From: Odontesthes bonariensis
Lineage: Eukaryota > Chordata > Actinopteri > Atheriniformes > Atherinopsidae
Assembly (NCBI RefSeq): GCF_027942865.1
Contig: NC_134528.1
Location: 11,560,086 to 11,624,085, forward strand
Reading direction: 5' to 3'
Length of the DNA stretch: 64,000 nucleotides
The position numbers and the translations under genes were made by a program. Every line of letters starts with the position of its first letter. Within the stretch, counting starts at the first letter, position 1. Positions 1 through 11,724 of the stretch are shown in pieces. Under the pieces are notes generated by a model, which searched no databases, was not told where the DNA came from, and was given only the letters and a program-made list of their open reading frames with translations.

Positions 1-1690
1 GTTATGATCAATCTATAACTTAACCATGTTCCTTTGGTGCTAAATCAAAACCACAAAAAGCAAATTAACTGATTTTGACTGATTTCATTTGCAAAATTTG
101 GGTGAACTGGCCCTTTAAGATTCCAACCACAAACAAAATGGAGCTTTTCAGCACAAATCAAAGAGCCCATATTATGCTCATGTACAGGTTAAGAATTTTT
201 TATTTTGGCGGTCCACGAGAATAGGTTTGATGTTTTAATGTCCAAAGAGAAATGATTTTTCAGGCAGGCAATGTGCAAACGTGTCACGTGATGATGTGAA
301 TGAGTAACAAAAGCAAAGATGGGGCTGCAAACAAGATGTTCAATTAGTTCATGAGCAGTTTCTTCTGTGTGAGGGAATAACTCCTTTTGGTGTGGAGTTT
401 TTAAGTTTCAAGACATTTCTTAATAAAAAGGACATATAAGACACTGAAGATGAGGGAAAACCCCCAAAAGTATAATATGGCCTCTTAAAGCCTACGCTGC
501 TACAAATAGGATATTTACAGTAGTGTATGGCTTTTCTTTGCTGTCTGTGCAATGGACTCCTCTGTGCCTTTCTCCCACATTCCTCTGCTCATTCCATCCA
601 ACCAACCACACTTTTTCTGTCCTTCACCCATCCCTCCCTATTCTTCCCTCCTGATCGTGACCTCAGTGAGGAGGCGGGCTCTCCTTTGGCGTAAGTACAG
701 CAGCATTGCGTTTCCCTCCTGCCTCTAATCAAATACTCTTTTCTCTCATGACTTCATAACAGCTTGTGCATTGCTCTATACATCTTATATTTAAAAATCC
801 CTCTGCATCCCTAAGTTCACTTTGTTATGTTTGTGTGTTCATTTGGTTTTCTGGTGTGTTATGAATCACAGTGTTTGATGGACAAACTTGCTAACCATGG
901 ACTCGGTTTCATGTGTGGAAGTACCTTCATTAGTACTTCGGCCAAAGTGTGAAGTGCAAGTCATATTTAGGGGATCTTTGGAAACATGATGGGATTTCAT
1001 CTGATGGAATTTAATGGCATGGAAATCATCAGTTTGCGGGTTTTAAACAACTATCGATGATGGTACTGACTTACTTTCTAATATTCATTAAACAACACTT
1101 GGAGAGCACTGTCCAGTCACTTTGCTTCAAGGTCACTCCAATATTTATTGTACTGTAGACAATAGGTACCCTCCATCTAAGGGAGAGTCAACCCCAATCT
1201 TCTGTGTCATGGAGCAAAACTGTTGTAATTGACCATGATATTATAATTGCCTTCCACTACATTGTATCTAAACCTCAAATACTCTCATGTGACATTTAAT
1301 CATTAAGAAATTATTTATAGAAATGTCCCCGTGTGCATGTCTAATGGCAGCCAAAAGTCTTGGCAAGTTTTTCCAAAGAGTGCGTCTCCTTATTAGGGAC
1401 ACATAATACAAATGGGAGGGAAAACTTTATATTTGAACAGTTCTTCAACTTCCAACAACTGCTTAAATGCACAAAAGTGAAGTTTTAGGCTACTTACAGT
1501 AAATATATTTGCTTGCTATCAACTTCCTAAAAACACTTCTAGCTAAATACATTCAGAAAAGATAAATGCAAAATAATTCCCAGTGCATCATGGATTCGTA
1601 ACACTTTTTAGATATGTTTTTACATATTTTGTTCATAATTGTAATGAATACCACATATTCTGAGGTCTGAGTGTACCCTCTGCCCTCCAG
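1..1690 (+). other. ldb3: Intron of ldb3 (window starts inside the gene)
   Basis: This stretch precedes the first recognisable ldb3 exon at 1691. I see no open frame resembling the upstream ldb3 exons (PDZ domain or the glycine/serine-rich linker), so it reads as intron. A short exon-like block at 669-692 sits between an AG and a GTAAGT, but its translation matches nothing I know in LDB3. The rest is AT-rich unique sequence. Confidence 0.6.
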
Positions 1691-3061
1691 TGGAGCTCTG
1701 CCCATCAAGGAGCCTGTGGTAGACTGCGCATCTCCGGTGTACCAAGCAGTGATCAAGCCTTTAGAAACGAACCAGGACATGAGCGAGTGGGCTCGCCGTG
1801 CTGCCAACCTGCAGTCTAAAAGCTTCAGGATCCTGGCCCACATCACTGGCACTGAATATCGTCAGTACCCAGATTCCTCTTTTTCTTTCTTTCTTCTTTT
1901 GTATTTTCTTAGCTGTTTGATACACCCCTCTGTTTAGTCTCACTTGTGTTTACTTATTCAGCTATAAGATCCTTATTGAGTCAGTACTAAATCCTCATTT
2001 CTGTCCATGCAGTGCAAGATCCAGATGAGGAAGCGCTTCAGAAGTCGAGGTAAGAGTGGTCTTTTAATGAGGAAGTGTTCAGCTCCTTGTTTCAGTCTGC
2101 ATTTGTCATCAGATTAAATCAAAGACAATTCAAGAGGAGGATTAAACAAATAAGTTGCTGTGGATAACCATGTTTCATAAAGCAAAAGTTTCCATGTTTT
2201 GAAGAAAACTTAATTATATACTTGCAAAGAGGTTGATGAGAGGACTGATACCACTCTTGTATCTGTATGTGAACAATTAAGTCGTAACTAGGACTTGGTA
2301 GGCTAGCCTAAGCGTGAAGCCACAGGCCTGGCTGCTTCCAGTGGTAACAAAATGAGCTAAACAGCTCCTGTAAAGCGTATTAAAGACCTTTCAAGGCTTA
2401 ATCACTCTTTTAAAGTAATGACCATCTGTCATACAGAGAATGATCACTTTTATGTTGATGTTGCTCATGGCTTCATTCACACATTTCTTGCACTACAGTG
2501 AGTGAGGAGTGAGGATGTATATGTGATATTTGCCATAAGCTCAAAATTTTACCGAACAGCAAGATATTTACAGTGCAATTCAGAATAGTGCTTGTGTTAT
2601 CTCACAACACTATGTCACCACTTGCCCAATGTCTGCCTCAACATCTTCCCTTTGAGCAACGGTAGAAATGTTCTTTGACCTCAACATGGGATTTGTTTCC
2701 AGACACTTAATGTCTGATATATTAAATGCAAAGTGTAACAACAACACAACCAGCCACCTATGGAGACCTCCATAGGTTATTTCAGCTGTTGCCAAGAAAA
2801 GATAACTATTCATTTTTACACTTTGACCTTTTTGATGAATGAACAAAATGAATTGGTAGCTTCCTTTTCACTAAACCTGGTAGTAGTCTTTTATTTTGCT
2901 AAATTGTTTATGAAAAATGTTATGTTTGCACCAGATCTAACAGGCCTGTCTTCCTCACAATCAGAGAGAAGTTTGAGTCAGAGGTCAAAGGACCTCGCTT
3001 TGCCAAGCTGAAGAACTGGCACCACGGATTGTCTGCACAGATCCTCAACATCCAAGAATAA
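1691..3061 (+). CDS. ldb3: LIM domain-binding protein 3 (Cypher/ZASP), 3' end of short isoform, partial
   Basis: LDB3 is a sarcomeric Z-disc scaffold that binds alpha-actinin. Three exons are visible: 1691-1860, 2013-2049 and 2965-3061, joined in consistent phase. Exon 1691-1860 encodes the ZASP motif region, with SPVYQAVIK and the [17 protein letters not shown] core followed by ITGTEY. Exon 2013-2049 gives [13 protein letters not shown]. The last exon reads REKFESEV, then [18 protein letters not shown] and a stop after NIQE. This closely follows the end of the mammalian short (PDZ-ZM only) isoform, from the RERFETERNSPRF segment to SAQILNVKS. The PDZ domain lies upstream of the window. No LIM-domain exon was seen between the stop and sncg. 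Which teleost duplicate (ldb3a or ldb3b) this is cannot be decided here. The family call is near certain. Confidence 0.93.
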
Positions 3062-6000
3062 AGGAAGAAGGAAATGCAAAAAGAGGGAGCGTGACAGATA
3101 GGAGGAGGACCTGCAAAGATGGGCAAAAGCATAGGAGTTAACAGGAAGAGGCGGTAGATTATGAAGAGAAAAATGAGAAGGAGAAGGAGGAAACTCCTCA
3201 GGAATGTGAGATAGTTGTAGCCTAGCTTGGTAGAATGTGATATACTAAATGTTAGTATGAGAATGCTATGTGTTTATAAGTGTCATGTGTCAAATATATC
3301 TGTCTGCTGCTAAGACCTGATCTCACATTTGGTTTTTTTTTCTTCTTTGTTTTTTCTTTCCTGTTTATGACTTCACTGTCTCTTAGAATAAAGGGAAATT
3401 GTACAAAACATAAGTATTTAAGTGAAAATGCAGAAATTATGTTTATTTTATGCTCTGGAACCTATACCACATGCACAAACGTATGGATTTTGACACTTTG
3501 AGCATGTTTGTCAGATGTGACACTTGGAGAAATACACCCAAAGAGATATATCTACATGCACAAATGCAATATGTAAAAAAAATGCACTCAAAAATGTACT
3601 GATATCAATGTGAATAAACATTTTCTTAAATCTATATGGCCGAGTAAACTGTTGAGAACCCAACAAATGAAATAAGTGTGTGACATTCTCTATTTTAAGA
3701 AACTTGAAGGCACCTTGTTTGATTTATAAAGACATCCTTCGATTAACACGTAACACTTGTTGTAATTCACATTGCTAATAGATGTGTTCTGACTTTCCAA
3801 TTAGTACTTAAATCAGCAATAAGCGTCTTACAGAGTAAAATTACTGTTTATTAGATGGTGGTGACATGGATGGTGACACAGCTGTGATTACAACCAGTAA
3901 ACCAGTGCACCCAGTACCCATTTTGTTTCATTTAATTTAAAAATATTTTTTTTAGACAATTATGCTCTCTTCTACTTTTTAGCTCATTCTGATTGGCTCT
4001 TCACCTTGCAAATTAATGCAGGAGAAGGGAAGTCAATGAAAGAACTTAACATGCACGCAGTCTCTTCTTATTTAGCGTCTTGATTTCTCCAAAACTAGCA
4101 ACGTGGTGTGAAGAATCAGAGGACCAACTGATAATCGTGATCAGGAGAGACCAGCTCTTTATGACATAGCTAAACACAAAGTACACGCTTTTATGTTAAC
4201 ATTTTGTTTGTTGGTTGATTGATCAATCTATGCAACATTGTAGTTCCATGAATCGATATACAGCGGGTACCTGTCTCCATTCTCCAGCATCACCTGATGC
4301 TGGTAGCCACGGGAAATAAATATGCAAGATACCATCATCAAACAAACCCCTGATTGACTGGCTCTTCTTCTGGTTGTCCTGCTGATTTCTGAGCTTCTCC
4401 ATTTCTGTTTCATGAATTGTCTATCTGTCCTTCAACATGAGTGCAATATCGTCATTGTGGCTGTCAAGTTGTTTTTTCCCTCATGTTGGAGTGACGTCAT
4501 ACTGGATGCTACATCAACTCATTATGCTATATTCAGGCATAAATTGGTTGTAAACAATGGCAGTTCATAGCATGCAAACTTAACCTCTGTAATCACAGTG
4601 CATTCAAATGTCAGACTGGGTGTTGATAAGTTTATCCAAATTTTGAAAGTTTTAAAGAGTATTTCATGCAAACAATAATACATATTGTTCTTTTCATTGC
4701 TAATTGATCCACTACCTCTTTGGTTAGTTTAGGTTAGATGTGATTCCTGGGGAAAACAGCTGCACCCTGGGCCTGGAACCAACACTAAAGAGTTGAAACA
4801 TTTTAAAAATCCACAGTTAGGGGGCAGCTGTGTGTCACTGTTAGTTTCAGCTGCAGTCGCACAAATCAGCAATGTGGCACCCTCTCATAGCTTTGTGCAA
4901 AGTGTGAGTTTTAAACTACTGCTTTTGAACATAACTGCTGCCAAACAATCAGAAAGTAGCTTTTTATTTCTGTGACTTACTATTTTCTTCTCACCATGGC
5001 TGCGCCCTCTGAGGAAATGAGACTTGACTAAGGTTACTTCTCTCGGTTGAAATACCAATAAATAACATTACAGAAACAGATTTTTTCAAATGGCATGTCA
5101 TTCCAAAACACCGTTAGAAACTGTTGCTTTTATATCTTTTAATCAGCTTACTAAAATCACTAAAGCCTGAATAATCCCTTTTAATTCTACCACAGGGTCT
5201 TGTTGTCATATGTGCTGTGACCATCAGAAGGCAGTGTAACCATCTTTGTTTTTTCAGATTCACAGAGCAATGCAGATAGGATAATGACTCAGCAACAGAT
5301 TTTTTATTTTGGTCCCCAGTTTTTTTTGTTTTTTTTTTGGGGGGGGGGGGGTTTGCTTCATAACTCTTCAATTAAAAATCTTCAAAATTTGACCAAATCT
5401 AACTAATTGTCTCAAAAAAGTGTCATCAAAGAACTACTATGCTGACAAGATATAGGACAAGAAGGGGAGTTGTGACCCATTCAGGTGGGAATGACGAAGC
5501 ATTTTCTCTCTCAATACAACAAAACGGCTGCAGATACTGTCCTTGTCTTTCTGTATTAAATGAAACTCATCACATTGAGGCTTAACTCACATGGCATCTT
5601 TTACAAAAGACATGATGCCACTATGCCTAATATAAAGAATGTATAACATTGCCAACTACAGCACTGAGAACAATTCCATTTAGAAGTACTTTCATGTAGC
5701 AGAAGGAACTGCATCATTGGGGCAGGCCGAGTGATGTATTATAGATTACATGCCAAAATTTCACCCATTGTATGAGGTGAAAATAAATCCTCTTCGCCTC
5801 TTGTGCTGAAGCTGTGCTGCTTATGTAATAGTGCACAACTCAGAATCTAGACAGGTGTCCTCAGAGCAACACGCCAGTCAAAATATGCAAACAGAAAGAT
5901 CGAGGCTGAGTATGAGTAAAGAATGATGGATGAGACTGGAGGGATGGTTGAGGGGCGGGGTTGCTGCATGGCTTGAAAAATGCTGCAGCATCCAGCTATC

Positions 6001-6254
6001 TCTCCTCCTCCTCTTCTCTCCATCTCGTGCATAACGGCTGTTTCCTCCTCCCTCTTTCTCTCAGTCTGCGTGCTGTGGCCCTGCTGTGCATTGCTCTTAG
6101 CCCTCTGTTGGAGCACCAAAGGGAGGAGGAGCCAAAAGCAAACACGCACTCTGACATCTCACATCATCTCTTCTGCACATTAACTGTAAGCACCAGCCAG
6201 CCAGCCAGCCAGGTCCATTTGGAGCAGGGGAGCCCAGCCGTCTTGTCACCCACG
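3062..6254. other. ldb3 3' UTR and intergenic/sncg upstream region
   Basis: About 3.2 kb lie between the ldb3 stop and the sncg start. The first few hundred bases are presumably ldb3 3' UTR. A coding-like minus-strand patch is at 4190-4470. A T/G homopolymer run is at 5325-5352. The 5' UTR of sncg probably lies within about 6000-6254, where CT-rich sequence precedes the ATG. No TATA box was recognised. No LIM-domain exons and no bmpr1a or mmrn2 exons were found. Confidence 0.5.
3387..3392 (+). terminator. Candidate polyadenylation signal of ldb3
   Basis: AATAAA lies about 330 bases after the ldb3 stop codon. A second AATAAA is at 3613-3618. Either could end the short transcript; sequence alone cannot choose. 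Confidence 0.45.
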
Positions 6255-9200
6255 ATGGATGTATTTATGAAGGGGTTCTCCATGGCCAAGGAGGGGGTCG
6301 TGGCCGCCGCAGAAAAGACTAAAGCAGGCATGGAGGAGGCAGCTGCCAAGACCAAGGAAGGGGTGATGTATGTAGGTACGTAACACCCTCTGTTTGTGGA
6401 ACGGCAGAATAAAAAGAGACAGACATCTTTTGGGGGGGATGGATTCCGCTTTTTTGTGTCATGTGCAATTGCCTCGTGTATTTCTGCATTGTATGACGTG
6501 GGGTCCCATGGGTGTCCATGTCTGGGACTCGTGAGAAGTGAGAGGATCAGAGGGAGGAGGAGGAAGGTGGGAAAGGAGTGAGTGCCGGCAGGATACTGCT
6601 GCAGGACTGCTGCAGGGCAGGGGGTGTGGGATCTATAACAGTGATGGATGGATAGAATGGAGGGTAGATAGAAAAAGTTGTAGCTAGACAATAAGAGGTG
6701 GGTACTGGTTTATGAAGGATAGAAAAGAATCACGAGAAAAGAGGGAAGGAAAGAAGGACACTGCAGACACCTGCAATTGTGCTTTTATGACCTGTCCAGC
6801 ATTATTTACAATCAATGGTTTGCGGAGCTGATTGCAGAGGGGGACGTCCAGTGATCGACTCAATGCAGCTAGGCCCCTGAAAGTCATCGACCTGACCTAT
6901 ATTTAAAAATATACTTCATGCATCATTCCGTTGGCTTCCCGTTTGAAGATAAATGCGCAGATATTTCAGAACAAATTAAAGTGTACCAGGGCAGATCATT
7001 CATATATTCCATATTTCTTTAGAGACGTTTGATGCTGCTTTGTGCATCTGCTGTTCTTTCCTGTGCTTTTATTTTAGCTCAAGCAGCAACTGCGTCAGAT
7101 CTCAAGGTTAGTCCACCAGAGAGAGGGGGAGAGGGGAGGGGGTGGAAGTGGAAGTGGAAGTCCTGGTCTTCATATGCAGCCCATTCTTTCGGGGCTGCCA
7201 CTGACGTCACACCGCAGCTTCCAAATCTTAATCATGATGATGAAGAAAATGTGCTTGTAGGAGTCAGTGCCAAAAGCTGAAAGAATAAGGAGGGGAGTGC
7301 TGAAGGTGCTTCACACAATGATGTAGATAGTGCAATGTAGACAAGGATCACTTGAATCACTTGAGCACTGCAGCAACTTGCTTTCCCACTCTTTTTTTCC
7401 TCCTATATTTGAGTTAATGCAAGAGCGTGTGTGTATGCATATATGTTTGTGGTGCTGCAGCATGCTGGATTTTCAGTTTGTGCTGGTTGACGGCAAACCA
7501 CCATCGTCCATCCACAGCTCTTAGAACAAACCCCCACCCCAGGGAAAGAGGGTGGGATGCAGGGACATCGAAGAGAGAAGGGAGGGGTGTTATGTCACAA
7601 AAAGCTTTGAGCATGTAGTCCCGTGGCTCCTGAATGAACACATGCAGGGACAGGAAGAGGAAGATGGGTGACATAGCTAGATTACAGGGATGAAGGAGGT
7701 GGGAATGACACCTGGATGTTCCAGAGAATAGAGACCAGTGACAAGCTCAGGTGAGGGAGATGGAAGATTGGAAGAAATGAAAAAGCCGATCATTGGAGCA
7801 GGAAGAGAAGAGGGAGGAGATGTGATCGCTGAAGTGAAGAGGGTCGATGGCTGTGATAAAACCATTGTATCTGCCTGTAGCCGAGTGCACACACCAGCAT
7901 GTGAATACACAGTAACAATTTCCATACCGAGGTGAGACCTGGACAAACGGCAGGTCATGTTCACAGATTAAATGAATATCCCTCATGGGCATGCAGCCTC
8001 AAAAAAGCTCCAAATCGTGTTTCTGTGGTGATTTTATTTGGAGTTATTGTGGAATGGTTTCTATTCATGTCTTTATTTTATGAATATTCATTTCCTGTGT
8101 ATTGTCAAATCAGTAATCGTTAATCAAGGCTAAGTCTGTCTTTTTTTTGGATAAGCATTTAAAACACATTTAAAACACAGATTATGCAATTTAAAAGATT
8201 GCATAATCTTGAACAAAAGCACAAGATAAAAAATTTCTACGTGTCACTTGTGTTCACCTGACATCAATGTAAATTCCTTAGTAATTCAGTAGTACGCAGG
8301 GGGCTTTGTACAGGCCCTCAGCTTTTAAGCATTAAAACCCAGTAAAACGTACAATCTTCATTTCTCCCGGTTTATCATTTAAGACAAGAATTATTTAAGC
8401 AATTGTTTACTCGTCTGATCAGCAGACTCTCGTGTGTCAACCTTTGCTGGGATCTCAATGTGTTTATGATTTGAATTAGAGGAGATGAGATTGAATTTTA
8501 CCCACAGGGGTGAATAAAGTATTTTTTGTATTTTTCTATTCTATTCTATTCTATTTAGATATGGTTTTCAAGAGGTTTCAGGCAGGGTCAGATATAGATA
8601 TGGGCTCCCTCGGTTGACTGAGCAAAAGAAGCTGTGTCACTGCAGTGTGTGTGTGTATGTGCTGTCCTGCAGTACTGCTCTGTACTCAGGCACGTGGCTT
8701 GTGTACCACAGAGAGCGTGCAGCGAGATGGAGGGGAGCAGGAGGCAGCAAGGACGGATGGATGTAGGAAACTGTAAATGGTAGAATCCGCATCTGTGTGA
8801 CAGTCCAAAGAGAGCATGCTCAGTTTGCTCCAAATGATGTTGTTCTGCAGATATATTCTCCCTTCCTCCCACTACTGTCACTCATCTTTTAAAGCACAGA
8901 TTTCCCTCCTTCCACCCCTTTGACTCTGTCAGATTATATAACCACAGATTAATCTGTTAAGGATCATCCTACAATGAACACAGGACTGTGCGATGTGGTA
9001 GAATTCACAAAAAAACTGCTTTTCCAAGGAAAATGTTTCCAAGAATTCCTTTTTAAAGCTGTTAAAAACATAAAATACTGAGATATCATGGTTGAAAGGT
9101 GATGATGATGATGATGGACACTGCTGATCTGATGCTCACTGCAACATAATGTTGGTTAGTAGAGGAGTGTCAGCAGTTGGGAAATGTCCAAAAATACAAA

Positions 9201-11679
9201 GCAAATGTATTCACTTTTACCATGTTACTCTTTCTCAAGATTAGAAAAGAACACACTAATATATTAAGTCATTTGGACTTTGAAGCAGCTGTACCTTTTT
9301 AAGTCATGCGATGATTGTGTTGTGCAGCATATTATAGCACTTTTCATGACTAGGTTATCAACTTACCACAAATATATATTCTTAGGTGTAAGGATCGATA
9401 AAGAAAGGCCACATTCATCCCTGGTGGAAAAAACTAAATGATTCAATGAATCTCAGTGGAAAGCGGAAAAATGTCAAATGTGTCACTTTTCTCTCAAAGT
9501 AAATGAGTTCAGTAGATAAATGTCTTCTTTTTCTCTGGCCTGCAGGCAGCAAGACAAAGGAGGGAGTTGTGTCATCAGTAAACACAGGTAAGAAAAGCTT
9601 CATACTTACCTGTAACTTACTGTAAAATCTACGTTCTGTTCACATTAATCCCACAGCACAAATCCGAGGCTATTGTTCTCCACTGGTTTACACCCCACAG
9701 TTCGCCGTCTCTTGTGCATGAAAGCATAATCTATGAGTTCAAAATCAAAACCTCATGAGTCAGAATTTCCAAAAACAATTTGGGTCACTGAAGGTTACGC
9801 AGGGTAGAGAGTGCGTTTTGTATTTGAAGTGGGGCGGTTAGGCAATTAGTTAGGAGGGAATGGTACATTTCATTCCACTGTCAAGACATTTGGAAGGAAT
9901 TCGTCATACCTTAGTCATTTTTAGCACCCTGTTTTGTTGGCTTCTAATTGACATTGTAGCATTTTTCAACGAGTGGTGTCTAGCAGATTAAAATTTGTCA
10001 TGGTTGAGTGGGACTGTTGATGATAATCCAAGTGGTCATGTCAAAACAGGCCACGCCTTTAAAGTGATTTAGTAACTAGTCATTAGTTCAGAATAGGCAT
10101 TTTTTTTGTTCATATTTGTCCAAATCCAGGAGGAGCTAGTTATTCCTCTCTCGCTCTGACATTTAGAGAAATGGAAAAGCATCTGTAACATCTGCACACA
10201 GACACAGGTTCTACAGACAAACATACAAAAACTCTGTCACGTTATTAATGACTAAATATTTAAAGTCATACTTAAATGTTATTAGTCGTGAATAATTCTA
10301 TCTATCAATGTTGCTTATTAAGAGGTTGTTTTTTTTCCAAGTTGATTATAGGCATTTTGTATATTATTATCAACATGTTGGATTCCATCCCTATGGGTCA
10401 AATAAATATTGTGAATGGTGTTATATATATATAAATGGATTTAAATTATAATTGCACCTAGATGCCAGATAAAAGTTTACTATATGTGAGTTTTATTGTC
10501 CAATTAGTCTTTGAGTAACTGAGGAAAATACAAAAAGAGTTGCAACTGTTAACAGTCTCCCTTACGCATCAGGCTTAAAGTGTGTTCTCAACACGCTGAA
10601 AGATGTGGTTTCAAAATATTTCTCTGGTATATTGCTGCACAGAGCTACAAATTGAGTGCTCACCAACCGTCAGGTAAAATATAACTACATTTATTTTTAC
10701 ATACGTCTCTGATCTATATTCCACTGGAAAGTGTCCTCTTTATTCCACTGACCTACATCTACATGGCAGCCTCAGTTTATATATACCATGTAATTAAAAT
10801 AGTTTGAATAATAACGAGGCAAAAGTGCTTGAATATATCCTTTGGTGCAGGTGCTTTGATGCATCCAATTAAAGTACTGCTGAAACGATTGGTTGATTAG
10901 TAATTTGTATTTTACAAACTTAGATGCACGTGAACACATCATCAAGGATGTAACCCGAGGTGTCTCGGGTTTTCTAACATCAGATCTGCCCTCTTAGATG
11001 ACCCCAGCTCCTTCATGTATAGAGGCTATAAAATGTAAATGTTCATTTAACTCAGGTTTCAAGAATTACTACTTTGAAAAAGTAATAAACTAAATAAACA
11101 ACAATTTGATACACATGAAGACAATATAAAGCTTCTAAAAACACCAACGATACCTAAGAAATCTACACCACTGTCTATGTTTTTGAATATATTCAGTGTG
11201 TTTACATTTTTTCTGCAGTTAACTGCCCCACCTGAGCTGCTGATAAAGTGGTGTGTGTATGTGTCAATTGTGTTTGCTCAGTGTGTGTGTGAGTTTAATA
11301 ACTGACCTTCCTCCGCTCAGTGGCCAACAAGACCGTGGACCAGGCCAACATCGTTGGAGACACGGCGGTTGCTGGGGCCAACGAAGTGTCACAGGCGACC
11401 GTGGAGGGGGTCGAGAATGTCGCCGCGTCAACCGGAATGGTCAACCAGGTCAGTTACCATGGAAACACTGAATAATGTGTCCTGCTTCCATGTTTTCTTT
11501 TTTTTGTCTCAAATATAGAGCTGACTGTGTAGAAGCAAAAAAAAACAGCTATTTTCTCTTCTGACAAAAAAATTGGAAATCATGAAGAAACTCAGAGGTC
11601 TAAAGATACTTGAACTGCTATTTTGATATAAGCCACAAGATGGGGCCATTTTCCACTTATATAAATATTTCCACTTCCA

Positions 11680-11724
<45 letters not shown>

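Larger units (their letters stand above)
6376..9545 (+). other. sncg: sncg intron 1
   Basis: This 3.2 kb intron is free of recognisable exons. It contains a GGA-rich stretch near 7120-7160, a 12-bp perfect inverted repeat at 8179-8209 and a LINE-like 3' tail ending in (TTCTA)n at 8484-8556. Several short open frames are present, but none resembles a known protein. Confidence 0.6.

Noticed and set aside
669-692. Possible 24-base ldb3 exon between AG and GTAAGT
   Set aside because: The translation does not match any LDB3 segment I know, and the expected upstream exon (YNNPIGLYS-type) is absent nearby.
5961-6254. In-frame extension upstream of the sncg ATG
   Set aside because: The added residues are a CT-tract translation with no synuclein similarity. 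The [14 protein letters not shown] start is the family start.
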